Positions 18,780 to 27,469 of a stretch of 47,106 bases of DNA are shown piece by piece. The notes under the pieces are model-generated. The model was not told the origin of the DNA, did no database searches, and saw nothing but the letters and a program-made list of their open reading frames with translations. This stretch comes from Phenylobacterium sp. GTDB taxonomy: Bacteria > Pseudomonadota > Alphaproteobacteria > Caulobacterales > Caulobacteraceae. Within the stretch, counting starts at the first letter, position 1, and every line of letters begins with the position of its first letter. The translations under genes were made by a program, and so were the position numbers. Location of the stretch: contig NZ_JAURWM010000134.1 of the NCBI RefSeq assembly GCF_030654915.1, positions 1 through 47,106 of the forward strand, in the 5' to 3' direction.

Positions 18780-18862
18780 CGCCTTCGGTGCGACGCGCGA
18801 ACGGCCTTCGCGCAAACGGCCGAGATATTCGACGCGGCTTTCCAGGTGAGATCAGGGCGGCG

Positions 18863-19837
18863 CTACGGCATGATACGCATTCGCCGCAACACCCAGTAGG
18901 CCCCCGCCACCACCGCCAGGCATAGGGCGGAAGCCGCGACGAAGCCGCCCGCCGAGCCCGCGAAGGGAATGCCCGAAAGGTTCATTCCGAAGGCCCCGAC
19001 GATCAAGGTCGGCGGGATCAACAGGCTCGACATCACCGTCAAGGCTCTCATGCTGCGGTTGGTGGCGCTGGTGATCTGGGTGTCCAACTCCTCATGCAGC
19101 AGGCGCGCGCGCTCCTGCAGACTGGCGGCCTCCCGGTCCAGGTCCTCGGCTTCCTGAGCCAACCGTGGCAAGTGCTGCGAGAGCAGCGCCACGCGGTGGT
19201 CCTCCCGTGGGACGCAGGCGCGATGCAGGGCGCTACGTAGTCCAAGATACTCCCGATGATCGCGGGAAAGTCCGCGACGGGTGGGGCCAAGCTTTAGGTT
19301 CACGATTTCGCCGTGATCGCCCAGCATCCGATCCTCGACCCGGTCGAGCGCCTCGGCCGCGGCGTGGAGGCGTTGTTCCGACACGTCCACATAGCGCTCA
19401 ATGAAACGAACAATGGCCGCGGCCGGGCTGGCGATCAAAACGCCGCCCTCGGCCTCACGGCGCAGTTCGTCGACGATCCTCAAGGCCTGGCGGCGCGCCG
19501 TGATCAGTCGGTGTCCATCAAAGGCGAACAGCAGCCGCCCGGAGCCGACCGGCCGCCCGTCCAGGTCCCGCTCGAAATCTGGCAGAACGCCAAACGCCCA
19601 ATGGCCGCTGAACTGAATTTGCACCCGTTGCTCGGCGCGCAAGATCAGGGCGCGGGCCGCCGCGGGCGCCGCTCCCATTCCCTCCAGATAAAGTCGCGCG
19701 CGCTGGTCGCTCAGTGGAAAATGGACCCAGGTCCACCTATCGACGGCTTCGGCGACTTCCAGGGTTTGGTCGGTAAGCGCCTGCGCGACGCCGCCATCAA
19801 ATGCGTAGGCCCAGAGAAACCCGCTAGCTTGCCCCAT
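18863..19837 (-). CDS. zntB: ZntB/CorA-family divalent cation transporter
   Basis: 324 residues. A large cytoplasmic N-terminal domain with many charged helices (e.g. EEAEDLDREAASLQERARLLHEELDTQI) is followed by two C-terminal membrane helices separated by the signature GMNLSGIPF. This is the GMN motif of the CorA superfamily in the ZntB-like form. WTWVHFPLSD near the start is also typical of the ZntB group. CorA members import magnesium, cobalt or nickel, whereas ZntB moves zinc, so the metal is not certain. The protein works as a pentamer in the inner membrane. The gene starts about 75 bases after the stop of a small membrane-protein gene on the same strand and converges with the symporter. 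Confidence 0.9.
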   Translation of the reverse strand: MGQASGFLWAYAFDGGVAQALTDQTLEVAEAVDRWTWVHFPLSDQRARLYLEGMGAAPAAARALILRAEQRVQIQFSGHWAFGVLPDFERDLDGRPVGSGRLLFAFDGHRLITARRQALRIVDELRREAEGGVLIASPAAAIVRFIERYVDVSEQRLHAAAEALDRVEDRMLGDHGEIVNLKLGPTRRGLSRDHREYLGLRSALHRACVPREDHRVALLSQHLPRLAQEAEDLDREAASLQERARLLHEELDTQITSATNRSMRALTVMSSLLIPPTLIVGAFGMNLSGIPFAGSAGGFVAASALCLAVVAGAYWVLRRMRIMP

Positions 19838-19911
19838 GTCCTATCTGGCTCCCGAGCCCTGCTGGGATCGGTGATGCGACCTTTAGATGACAGGGCGATG
19901 ACGCCCAGCGG

Positions 19912-20064
19912 CTAGCTGCTCATGCCGCGCAGGAAGGCGACGGTCTCCACGGCCGCATAGACCATCGCCCCAATCACGATCATGTCGAACGCGCGACGAA
20001 CCCAAAGCAGGACGACGCTACGCCGGGGAGGCGCAATGGCTGTCTGGGCGAATGTGAACCGCAT
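19912..20064 (-). CDS. Small single-pass membrane protein (50 aa)
   Basis: A 50-codon frame from an ATG at 20064 to TAG at 19912, with an excellent ribosome site (GGAGGACAAG before the ATG). The peptide has a basic N-terminal part (APPRRSVVLLWVRRAF) and then one hydrophobic segment (MIVIGAMVYAAVETVAFL). It ends shortly after the helix. No family is recognised. It lies just upstream of the ZntB-like gene in the same direction, so the two may be cotranscribed. The strong RBS and membrane-like composition are the reasons for calling it. Confidence 0.6.
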   Translation of the reverse strand: MRFTFAQTAIAPPRRSVVLLWVRRAFDMIVIGAMVYAAVETVAFLRGMSS

Positions 20065-20142
20065 CTTGTCCTCCGCTGGGACGATCTGACTTCTCTTGCG
20101 GCGTCACCCGCAAAAGCCAAGCCAGTCGTTCAGGGAGAGGCG

Positions 20143-20283
20143 TCAGGACGCCAGTGTGGACCAACACCAGAGCACGGCGCCGGCCAACAGCAAGGTCCAG
20201 ATGAAGACCCGGACCGCCGCCCAACCATTGATGGGCGGTTTCCGCGGCGCGGGCTCCCTGTATTGGATAGAGAAACGCGACAT
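20143..20283 (-). CDS. Possible small membrane protein (46 aa)
   Basis: A 46-codon frame (ATG at 20283, TGA at 20143) encodes a polar, proline-rich N-terminus (FSIQYREPAPRKPPINGW) followed by one clear membrane helix (VRVFIWTLLLAGAVLWCW). Its ribosome site is weak. It lies 78 bases upstream of the 50-residue gene in the same direction. The other frames across this stretch give arginine- and proline-rich peptides with no protein-like pattern. No family is recognised; an in-frame stop precedes the ATG. Confidence 0.4.
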   Translation of the reverse strand: MSRFSIQYREPAPRKPPINGWAAVRVFIWTLLLAGAVLWCWSTLAS

Positions 20284-20390
20284 GCGCCCACGAATAACGA
20301 TGTTCTATCAAATATCTGTAAACGGGCTTGGTTAGTTTGCCAGCCAGCGGCACAACGGCCACCCGCCAAAGCCGATCCCCCGGAGATCCC

Positions 20391-20792
20391 ATGCACACCG
20401 GTTCCTGCCATTGCCGCGCCGTCCGCTTCGAAATCGAAGGTGAGTTGGAGCCGATCCAGGTGTGCCATTGCGGCGACTGCCGGAAGGCGCAGGGCGGGCC
20501 GTTCGGGACCAATATCCCGGTGGAGACCAGCAAATTCCACCTGTTGTCTGGCGGCGACGACCTGCGGATCTATGAGTCCACCCCCGGGAAAGAGCGCGTC
20601 TTCTGCGGCCGCTGCGGGGGCCCGCTATTCAGCCGCCTGAAAGGCAAGCCCGAGGTCATGCGCATCCGGGCCGGCACGCTCGACGGCCCGGTCGGGACGC
20701 AGATCGGCTTCCACTTCTACACGGCGTCGAAATCCAACTGGTGGCCGATCACCGACGACAAGCCGCAGTATCCGGACGCCCGGCCGACCTGA
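20391..20792 (+). CDS. GFA-family zinc-binding protein
   Basis: 133 residues from the ATG at 20391 (GGAGATCCC upstream). The cysteine pattern of the glutathione-dependent formaldehyde-activating (GFA) family is complete: SCHCRAV near the start, VCHCGDCRKAQGG at about 24-36, and FCGRCGGPLF at about 66-75. These bind structural and catalytic zinc. Despite the family name, most members have no proven role in formaldehyde metabolism, so only a small zinc enzyme or S-hydroxymethylglutathione-related function can be suggested. The stop lies 4 bases from that of the convergent PI-PLC-like gene. Confidence 0.93.
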   Translation: MHTGSCHCRAVRFEIEGELEPIQVCHCGDCRKAQGGPFGTNIPVETSKFHLLSGGDDLRIYESTPGKERVFCGRCGGPLFSRLKGKPEVMRIRAGTLDGPVGTQIGFHFYTASKSNWWPITDDKPQYPDARPT

Positions 20793-20796
20793 TCGC

Positions 20797-21885
20797 TCAG
20801 GGCGCGACCGGGTTGCGCCGCGCGACGCCATCGCCGGGCAGTCGGACTTGGTAGGGGCCGCGGCGCGGATCGGCGAACATGTAGTCCGTCGAGACGAACT
20901 GAGCGCCTGACGCGAAGCCTGCCGCTTGGCGCGTCCTATCATCGCTGCGAGCCTCGAGCGTGTCAGCGTCGGCACGGGTGCGGACGATGAGGCCGGCGCG
21001 CACCGCCGCCCGGATACGGCCCCCATCTTCCTTCGGCTCGTTCAGGGTGATGTAGCCGGCGGCGGGAGAGGTCTCGTCGGTGTTTACGAACATGGCTCTG
21101 CCCTCAAGCGAGGCGCGGCGGCCGCGATAGAGCGCGACCTGGGCCTCGGGGGCGTCAAGGGCGAACATCACCTTGCCGCGCGCCGACTTGAGGCTCGGCC
21201 AGGCGCCTGCCGCGACGGCTTGACGCAAGGTCGCGTGGCGGCCTTGAACATCGTCCGGCGTGATCAGGTCCGAGGCGCTGAAGACCGCCAAGATCTCGGC
21301 GTCCACGGCGTCCATGGCCTTGGCGTCGAACGGGGCGGCGACCACCGCGCCCGGCACGTTGAGGCCGCCCTCCTTCAGATTGAGCAGGATCAGCAGCGGC
21401 AGATGACCGGCATGGGCCTTGGACCAGGCGCGGATCTCGGCCAGGCAGCCGGTGAAGGTCGGACAGCTTGAGCGGTAGTCGATGTCCTGGACGTGCATCA
21501 CCTTCAGTCCAGGCCCCTTCAGGGGAGCCAGATCATAAGGCAGGTCATTGGCCATCTTCATCGCCAGCGGCGCGGCGTACCGGCCGCCCTCGGGATCATT
21601 GAGGACATCGATCTCCAACTGCCGCGCGCCTGCCTCCAATTGGGCGGTCAAGGGCGGATGGGCGTAGTCGAGGCCGTCGGCCTGCCGGGGATCGGCCGAA
21701 CGCAGCAGCACCATCTGGGCCGGTGAAATCGCCTGCTTGTAGGAGTTATGGGTGCCGACCGCCTGGATCTGGTTGATCTTCAAGGCGTCGACCACCGCCC
21801 GTGTGCAACCGGGCTGGCCTGACGGCGCCTCAAGATCGCATTGCGTGGCGAGCGCCGCCGCCGCGGCGAAGATGATGCTGATCAT
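20797..21885 (-). CDS. Secreted Ca2+-dependent PI-PLC-like phosphodiesterase
   Basis: 362 residues with a short signal peptide (MISIIFAAAAALATQ) and an excellent ribosome site (GGGAGGGGCC). The TIM-barrel phosphatidylinositol-phospholipase C fold is indicated by the first histidine segment QAVGTHNSYK at about 41-50, QLEAGARQLEIDV at about 80-92, and the second His in VMHVQDIDYRS at about 130. LLILLNLKEGG and VMFALD mark further barrel strands. This matches the bacterial phosphatidylinositol-specific phospholipase C1-like group, which cleaves a phosphodiester in lipid or glycerophosphodiester-like substrates outside the cytoplasm. The true substrate is unknown. There is no obvious operon partner; a NUDIX gene lies 44 bases upstream on the same strand. 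Confidence 0.85.
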   Translation of the reverse strand: MISIIFAAAAALATQCDLEAPSGQPGCTRAVVDALKINQIQAVGTHNSYKQAISPAQMVLLRSADPRQADGLDYAHPPLTAQLEAGARQLEIDVLNDPEGGRYAAPLAMKMANDLPYDLAPLKGPGLKVMHVQDIDYRSSCPTFTGCLAEIRAWSKAHAGHLPLLILLNLKEGGLNVPGAVVAAPFDAKAMDAVDAEILAVFSASDLITPDDVQGRHATLRQAVAAGAWPSLKSARGKVMFALDAPEAQVALYRGRRASLEGRAMFVNTDETSPAAGYITLNEPKEDGGRIRAAVRAGLIVRTRADADTLEARSDDRTRQAAGFASGAQFVSTDYMFADPRRGPYQVRLPGDGVARRNPVAP

Positions 21886-21929
21886 GGCCCCTCCCTAGGA
21901 CGCCCGCGCGTCACGGCCGTGACAACCGC

Positions 21930-22442
21930 TCAACTCGCGACGCGGACGACCGTGATCTCAATCGGCCCCTCGGGATAGAGCCCCGAAGCCACCGCCCCAA
22001 TCAACTCGCCAAAGCGCTCCGGGTAGACCCGCTCGGTGGTGCGCGCCAGCTCATCGAGGGTCCACCAGCGGATGTCGTCGATGAGGTCGGTCTCGTAGTC
22101 GGCCCATCCCTCCCGCGAGGGTTCGCCGCCGGCGCACCGCGCGACTATGTAGCTTTCCTTGAACAGCACCCGCTCGCCGGACACCAGAACGCCCTCGCCC
22201 TCGCGCGTCCACACCACTGGCCCAAGCTCGACCTGCGTGAATCCGGTCTCTTCGATAATCTCACGGAGCGCGCCCTGCGCCAGGCTCTCCCCCTCCTCCA
22301 CGCCGCCGCCCACGGTGAACCAGGCCGCGCTGCTCGGCGGACGATTAGGCAGCCGGCCCTTCATCAGCAGTATCCGGCCCAGGGGATCGAACAGGAGGAC
22401 ACGGGCGGTCAAACGGTCGCGCAAGGTAAGCTCCGCAAGCAT
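21930..22442 (-). CDS. NUDIX hydrolase
   Basis: 170 residues. The NUDIX box is complete: GGVEEGESLAQGALREIIEE followed by TGF, matching Gx5Ex7REUxEExGU at about residues 47-69, which binds Mg2+ and hydrolyses nucleoside-diphosphate-linked compounds. The N-terminal RLTARVLLFDPLGRILLMKG is the first beta strand region, and a C-terminal WWTLDEL segment is typical of the family. It has GAGGCGAT before the ATG. Substrate specificity (nucleotide sugar, oxidised nucleotide, or other) cannot be predicted. It may be transcribed with the PI-PLC-like gene downstream. Confidence 0.93.
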   Translation of the reverse strand: MLAELTLRDRLTARVLLFDPLGRILLMKGRLPNRPPSSAAWFTVGGGVEEGESLAQGALREIIEETGFTQVELGPVVWTREGEGVLVSGERVLFKESYIVARCAGGEPSREGWADYETDLIDDIRWWTLDELARTTERVYPERFGELIGAVASGLYPEGPIEITVVRVAS

Positions 22443-22547
22443 ATCGCCTCGAAACTACCCTGTTGGCGGCCGGGAGCGAACCAGCGTCTCAATCTGAAGT
22501 TAATCGCGGCGCGACAAGGTGCGCCCGACACGACATGGAGACCCCGA

Positions 22548-24173
22548 TTGTCGCTCGGCCCCCAACGCCTGCTCGGCTTCGCCTTTGCGAGCGCCGACCT
22601 CCTTCTCGAAATTGCGCAGGATGGCCAGATCAGCTTCGCCATCGGGGCGAGTGAAGCGCTGTCCGGTTCGGCCGAGACCGCCCTGGTCGGTCGCGCCTGG
22701 CGCGACTTCATCGACCCGCGCGACCAGATGATGCTTGAGGCGTTGCTGGGCGGCCTGAAGGACGGCGGCCGTGGCGGCCCCCTGGTGGTCAGCCTGGCCG
22801 GCGCCGCCGACGGGATCGAGCGCGCGGCCTCGATGACCGCCTTCCGAATGCCCGGCAATGGCGGGGCCACCTCCTGCGCCTTCAGCCGTGCGGCGCCGAA
22901 GGCCCAACATGGATTGCAGGACAAGGCCGGTTTCGAAACCACCGCCGCGGCGCTGATCGAAACCGCCAAGGCCACCGGGCTTGAGCTCGAACTCGCGCTC
23001 GTCGAGTTCGGAGGCCTGGCGGCCCTGCGCAAACTGCTCGGCGAAGAGGGCGCCAAAGCCCTGGAAGACCGGCTATCGGGCGCGATCCGCTCGCAGTCGC
23101 ATGGCGGAAACGCCGCGGCCAATCTCGGTTCCGATCGCTTCGCCCTGGTTCGCCAGAAGGGCGAGAGCGCCGAGGCGTTGGTTCAACGCCTGATCAAGCT
23201 GGTCTCCAGCGATCCCAGCGACAACCTCACGGCCACCGGCCGAACCATGGCGCTGCGGGCCGATGTCCAGCCCGCCCAGGTGCTGCGAGCGCTGCGCTTC
23301 TCGCTCGACAACTTCATCAAGGACGGCATGGCGAGCGAAGGCTCGCTGACCCTGAACGAGGCCGTCAACCGCTCGGTGCAGCGCACGCTGATCGATGTCG
23401 GCGTGCTGGGCCAGGCGGTGAACGAAAAGCGCTTCCAACTGGTCTTCCAACCGGTGGTGGACCTCAAAGCCAATTCCATCCTCCATCACCACGAGGTGCT
23501 GGTGCGCTTTGGTGACAACGCCAGCCCCTATCCGATGATCCGCATGGCCGAAGAGCTCGACATGATCGAGCCGCTGGACATCGCCGTGGTCGGCGAAACC
23601 GTGGCCAAGCTCGCCGCCTCCCCAAAACTGCGGCTGGCCGCCAATGTCTCGGGCCGGACGATCGTCAGCCCGAACTTCGTCACGGCCGTGCGCGCGATGC
23701 TGGCCAAGACGCCGCTCGCGCCCGGCCAGTTGCTGCTGGAGATCACCGAGAGCGCGGCCATTGACGACCTGGCCCTGGCCGACCGGCACCTCCAGGCGCT
23801 GCGTGCGGAGGGCTGCATCATCTGCCTCGACGACTTCGGGGCCGGGGCCGCGTCACTGGCCTATCTGCAGCAGCTCACCCTGGACATCGTGAAGATCGAC
23901 GGCCGCTTCATCCGCGAACTGCAGCATGGCGGCCGCGAAAGCACCTTCATTCGCCACCTGGTCCACATGTGCACCGAACTCGGCGTCAAGACCCTGGCCG
24001 AGATGGTCGAGAACACCCAGGCCGAGGACGCCGTCCGCCGGGCCGGCGTCGACTACGCCCAAGGCTGGCTCTACGGCGCGCCGGCCGACCTGCCGATCCA
24101 GCCCGAGATCAGCCCAGGCCTGCCCCAGGCGGCGCCTGCCCGTCGCAGAGGCAGCGTCGACACCTGGGGCTGA
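22548..24173 (+). CDS. PAS / degenerate GGDEF / EAL cyclic-di-GMP phosphodiesterase-like protein
   Basis: 541 residues from a TTG at 22548 preceded by GGAG with seven bases of spacing; no in-frame ATG lies nearby. Residues about 15-70 resemble a PAS sensor (LLLEIAQDGQISFAIGASEALSG). Residues about 120-245 look like a decayed GGDEF domain, with GSDRF in the place of the active GGDEF. The EAL domain occupies about 280-525 and keeps the catalytic set: EVLVRF (the EAL position), AANVSGRT, LEITESA, CLDDFGAG, VKIDG, AEMVEN and AQGWLYG. It should therefore hydrolyse c-di-GMP, with the dead GGDEF possibly acting as a GTP or c-di-GMP sensor. No membrane helix was seen, so it is probably cytoplasmic. 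It diverges from the NUDIX gene. Confidence 0.9.
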   Translation: MSLGPQRLLGFAFASADLLLEIAQDGQISFAIGASEALSGSAETALVGRAWRDFIDPRDQMMLEALLGGLKDGGRGGPLVVSLAGAADGIERAASMTAFRMPGNGGATSCAFSRAAPKAQHGLQDKAGFETTAAALIETAKATGLELELALVEFGGLAALRKLLGEEGAKALEDRLSGAIRSQSHGGNAAANLGSDRFALVRQKGESAEALVQRLIKLVSSDPSDNLTATGRTMALRADVQPAQVLRALRFSLDNFIKDGMASEGSLTLNEAVNRSVQRTLIDVGVLGQAVNEKRFQLVFQPVVDLKANSILHHHEVLVRFGDNASPYPMIRMAEELDMIEPLDIAVVGETVAKLAASPKLRLAANVSGRTIVSPNFVTAVRAMLAKTPLAPGQLLLEITESAAIDDLALADRHLQALRAEGCIICLDDFGAGAASLAYLQQLTLDIVKIDGRFIRELQHGGRESTFIRHLVHMCTELGVKTLAEMVENTQAEDAVRRAGVDYAQGWLYGAPADLPIQPEISPGLPQAAPARRRGSVDTWG

Positions 24174-24190
24174 CGCCCCGTTCCAAGTCG

Positions 24191-24230
24191 TGTCATCCCG
24201 GTTTGCGCAGCAGACCGGGACCCATGAACA
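24191..24230. repeat. REP-like intergenic palindrome
   Basis: TCCCGGT (24196-24202) pairs with ACCGGGA (24214-24220) around an 11-base loop, within TCATCCCGG...CCGGGACCCA. This looks like the short dispersed palindromes found between genes in many alphaproteobacteria. It lies between the convergent EAL and DUF885 genes and could also serve as a transcription stop. Only one copy was noticed in the window. Confidence 0.5.
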
Positions 24231-24296
24231 CCTGATGGCGCAAGCAGCGGCTCAGCCTCGCCTCTTTCCGCCCAAACGGCGCAAAGCGGTGAACGC

Positions 24297-26144
24297 TCAG
24301 ACGCTCGCCGCGTACTGGTCCACCACCGACTCCAGCACCGTCAGCGGCATGGCCCCTGACAGCAGGGCCGCGTCGTGGAACTGGCGGATGTCGAACTTCG
24401 GCCCCATCGCCGCCTTGGCCTTGGCCCGCAGGCGCAGCCACTCCAGCTTGCCGACCATGTAGCTGCAGGCTTGGCCAGGCCAGACGCAGTAGCGCTCGAT
24501 CTCAGTGGTGGCGGCGCTCTTCGGCGACCCGTCGATCGAGCTCATGGTCTCGATCGCCTTCTCGCGGCTCCAACGCTTGGCGTGGATGCCGGTGTCGACC
24601 ACCAGCCGCGCCGAGCGGAACAACGAGGACTGGATGTAGCCGATCTCGCCCAGCGGGTTGTCCTCATAGACGCCCATCTCGCGGGCCAGCTCCTCGGAGT
24701 AGAGCGCCCAGCCCTCGCCATAGGCCGAGAGGAAGGTCGCCCGCCGTATCATCGGCAGATCGGCTTCCTGTTGCAGGGACAGCTGGAGGTGATGGCCTGG
24801 GACGCCCTCATGATAGGTCAGGGTCGGCAGGGCCCATTTCGGATATTCGGCGGTGTCGCGCAGGTTGATCCAGTAGATCCCCGGCCGCGAGCCATCCAGC
24901 GAGGGCTGGTTGTAGTAGCCGCCCGGCGCGCCGGCCTCGATGAACTTCGGCACCCGCTTGATCTCCAGCGGCGCCTTGGGAAGCGTACCGAAGTACTGAG
25001 GCAAGCGCTTTGACATCGCGTTGACCTGCACCATCAGGTCGGCCAGCAGCTTCTCCTTGCCGGCGTCGGTGTTCGGGTAGTGGTACGTCTTGTTCTTGTA
25101 GAGCGCTTGGATCCGCGCCCCTACTGAGCCCTGGGTCATGCCCTGGGCGCGCAGCAACACCTCAGCGCGGGCGTTCAACTCCTTGGCCTGTTCCAGGCCG
25201 ATGTTGTGGATCTCATCGGCGGTCAGCCGTGTCGTCGTGGAGTCGTGTAGGGCATGCTCATAGTAAGCCTCGCCGTCGGGCTGCCGCCAGACGCCGGCGT
25301 CGTGGACGGCCTTGCCCTGGGTTTCCTTGAAGAGCGCGATCTGGCGCTCCAGCGCGGGCAGCACCTTGTCCGAATAGATCTTGGCCGCCTGGCCTTCATA
25401 GTCGCCGGCGATGGCCTTCTCCTTGGCCCGGCGCGTCACCGAGGTGACCAGCGGCGAGGCCCCCGGCGCGCTGCGCAGGCCGGCCATCTGGCCCAGCGCC
25501 CGCTCAATCACGAAGTCCGGCGGGATCACGCCCGCGCCGATGTCGCGCCGGGCTCGCTCAGTCTCCTGGTCCATGACCATGGCGAAGTCGGAGAGCCGCG
25601 ACAGATAGGCGTCGGCGTCGTCCTTGGTCTCGATCCGGTGCTGGTTGTCGAGCCAGTCAGGCGTGGACTGATAGGAGCCGTTTAGCTGGGACAGCATGTA
25701 GGGCTGGCCGGCGCCGAGATAGCCGTAGTCGAACCGCTGGTTGGCCGCATCATTGGTCTGACGGCTGAACATCAGGCTGTCGTAGTTGACCGCGGCCATG
25801 CCCGAGAGCTGCGAGCGGTCGATGGCCTTGAGCTGGCGCAGTTGCTCGGTGTTGAGCGCCTTCTGCTTAGCCTTTTCGGCGAGCGAGGCGCTGTCGAGCT
25901 TCCACTTCGCCTGGGTCCGCGCGCCGGAGTCGAGGCCAAGCCCGGTGACGAGTTGCGGTGAGTCGTCCAGCGCTTGCTCGAAGATTTGGTCCAGGTACTT
26001 CGCCAGTTGCGCGGTCGCACTGGGGGTAGAGGGGGTAAGCGGCACGGCCGGCGTAGTCGTCGCCACCGGCTCGGCGGTGCTGGCGCAGCCAGCCAAGGCG
26101 GCCATGGCGCCGGCGGACAGAAGAAGTTGACGGCGGCTTTGCAT
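24297..26144 (-). CDS. DUF885-family lipoprotein, probable zinc peptidase
   Basis: 615 residues. The N-terminus MQSRRQLLLSAGAMAALAGC has a twin arginine, a hydrophobic core and a lipobox (LAGC), so export and lipid attachment are likely. The DUF885 hallmark YHEGVPGHHLQL lies at about residues 440-451; HExxGHH resembles a zinc-peptidase motif. The C-terminal KLEWLRLRAKAKAAMGPKFDIRQFHDAAL is also typical of the family. These proteins are widespread in Caulobacterales and Xanthomonads but their substrates are poorly known. GGGAGGG precedes the ATG. The gene stands alone, convergent with the EAL gene and divergent from the desaturase. Confidence 0.92.
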   Translation of the reverse strand: MQSRRQLLLSAGAMAALAGCASTAEPVATTTPAVPLTPSTPSATAQLAKYLDQIFEQALDDSPQLVTGLGLDSGARTQAKWKLDSASLAEKAKQKALNTEQLRQLKAIDRSQLSGMAAVNYDSLMFSRQTNDAANQRFDYGYLGAGQPYMLSQLNGSYQSTPDWLDNQHRIETKDDADAYLSRLSDFAMVMDQETERARRDIGAGVIPPDFVIERALGQMAGLRSAPGASPLVTSVTRRAKEKAIAGDYEGQAAKIYSDKVLPALERQIALFKETQGKAVHDAGVWRQPDGEAYYEHALHDSTTTRLTADEIHNIGLEQAKELNARAEVLLRAQGMTQGSVGARIQALYKNKTYHYPNTDAGKEKLLADLMVQVNAMSKRLPQYFGTLPKAPLEIKRVPKFIEAGAPGGYYNQPSLDGSRPGIYWINLRDTAEYPKWALPTLTYHEGVPGHHLQLSLQQEADLPMIRRATFLSAYGEGWALYSEELAREMGVYEDNPLGEIGYIQSSLFRSARLVVDTGIHAKRWSREKAIETMSSIDGSPKSAATTEIERYCVWPGQACSYMVGKLEWLRLRAKAKAAMGPKFDIRQFHDAALLSGAMPLTVLESVVDQYAASV

Positions 26145-26335
26145 GTAGCACCCTCCCCGAACTCGTTACATTTGTGACCTTTCTATCTCGGAGCTGGCCC
26201 AGCGCTGCAACAACGCGGCGTGGCGCAAATTGTTAATTCGCCGTAATGCGGGCGCGCGATCGTTATCGACCTGTCGCAGAAGAACCCCATTCTGCGAGTA
26301 GGAAGCGGCCTATCCCCTTTTGGAAGCCTACCCAC

Positions 26336-27346
26336 GTGCCTGACACCAAGCCTGCCGACTGGAGCCGCAAGCTCGCCGACTACAAGCGCCCGGTCCTGGC
26401 GCGCAGCATCTTTGAACTGGTGGTGACTGCGTCGGCCTTGGCGACGCTGTGGGCGCTCGGCTGGGTGGCGATGTATTTCGGCCTCTGGTGGCTGGCCCTG
26501 CTGCTGACTGTGCCGGCCGCCGCCTTCCTGGTGCGGTTGTTCATGATCCAGCACGACTGCGGGCACGGCTCATTCTTCGAGGCCAAGGCCGCCAACGAGT
26601 GGGTCGGCCGCTCAATCGGCCTGCTGACCTTGACCCCCTACGACTACTGGCGCCGCACCCACGCGATGCACCACGCCACCTCCGGAAATCTGGACCGCCG
26701 CGGCCTGGGCGTGATCGAGATGCTGACCGTGGACGAGTATCTGGCCCTGCCGCCGATCAAGCGGCTGGGCTACCGGCTCTACCGCAACCCGGTGGTGATG
26801 TTCGGCATCGGTCCGACGTTCGTATTCTTCCTGCAGCAGCGCGTGCCGGTCGGCATGATGAAGGACTGGCGGACCTGGGTCTCGACCCTCGGCAACACCG
26901 CGATCATCGCCGCCGGCGTCGGGATCATGATGTGGCTGATCGGGGTCGCGCCGGTCGTGCTGGTGAACTTCACCACCATGGTGATCGCCGCCACCATCGG
27001 GGTCTGGCTGTTCTTCGTTCAGCACCAGTACGAGGGCGTGTCCTGGTCGCGGAACAAGCAGTGGAAGCGTGACGAGGCGGCCCTGCACGGCTCCTCGCAC
27101 TACGACCTGCCCCAACCGTTGCGCTGGCTGACCGCCAACATCGGCATCCACCACGTCCACCACCTGTCGAGCCGCATTCCCTTCTACCGCCTGCCCCAGG
27201 TGCTGAAGGACCATCCTGAGCTTCGGGATGTCAGCCGCATCGGCCTCTGGGACAGCTTCAAGAACGCCCGCCTGGCCCTGTGGGACGAGGCCGCCGAACG
27301 GCTCGTGTCGTTCCGCGACATCCGCGGCCGTGAGCGCCTAGCGTAA
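26336..27346 (+). CDS. Membrane fatty-acid desaturase
   Basis: 336 residues from a GTG at 26336 (GGAAG about nine bases upstream). The frame is open to an ATG at 26246, but that extension is basic, lacks a ribosome site and does not look like the family. Three histidine boxes bind the di-iron centre: HDCGHG at about 77-82, HAMHHATSG at about 113-121, and HHVHHL near 285. Four or more hydrophobic segments surround them. The form fits acyl-lipid delta-12/omega-6-type desaturases that add double bonds to membrane fatty acids with oxygen and an electron donor. The next gene is an acyl-CoA synthetase in the same direction, so a lipid-remodelling pair is plausible, although a gap of 123 bases separates them. 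Confidence 0.92.
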   Translation: MPDTKPADWSRKLADYKRPVLARSIFELVVTASALATLWALGWVAMYFGLWWLALLLTVPAAAFLVRLFMIQHDCGHGSFFEAKAANEWVGRSIGLLTLTPYDYWRRTHAMHHATSGNLDRRGLGVIEMLTVDEYLALPPIKRLGYRLYRNPVVMFGIGPTFVFFLQQRVPVGMMKDWRTWVSTLGNTAIIAAGVGIMMWLIGVAPVVLVNFTTMVIAATIGVWLFFVQHQYEGVSWSRNKQWKRDEAALHGSSHYDLPQPLRWLTANIGIHHVHHLSSRIPFYRLPQVLKDHPELRDVSRIGLWDSFKNARLALWDEAAERLVSFRDIRGRERLA

Positions 27347-27469
27347 CCTGCTCCTCGCCCCTTGGGGAAAGGGACGCGCCGGGCGCCTGCCCCCGCGTCA
27401 GAGTTGACACCCCGCCGCCGCTGCCCACCAACTTCCCCCCATAAGAAGACTATATGTGGGAGAGAGACC

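Noticed and set aside
20018..20533. 171-codon minus-strand frame across the region before the GFA gene
   Set aside because: It overlaps the GFA gene in antisense and the small membrane gene region, has no ribosome site, and lacks any family pattern.
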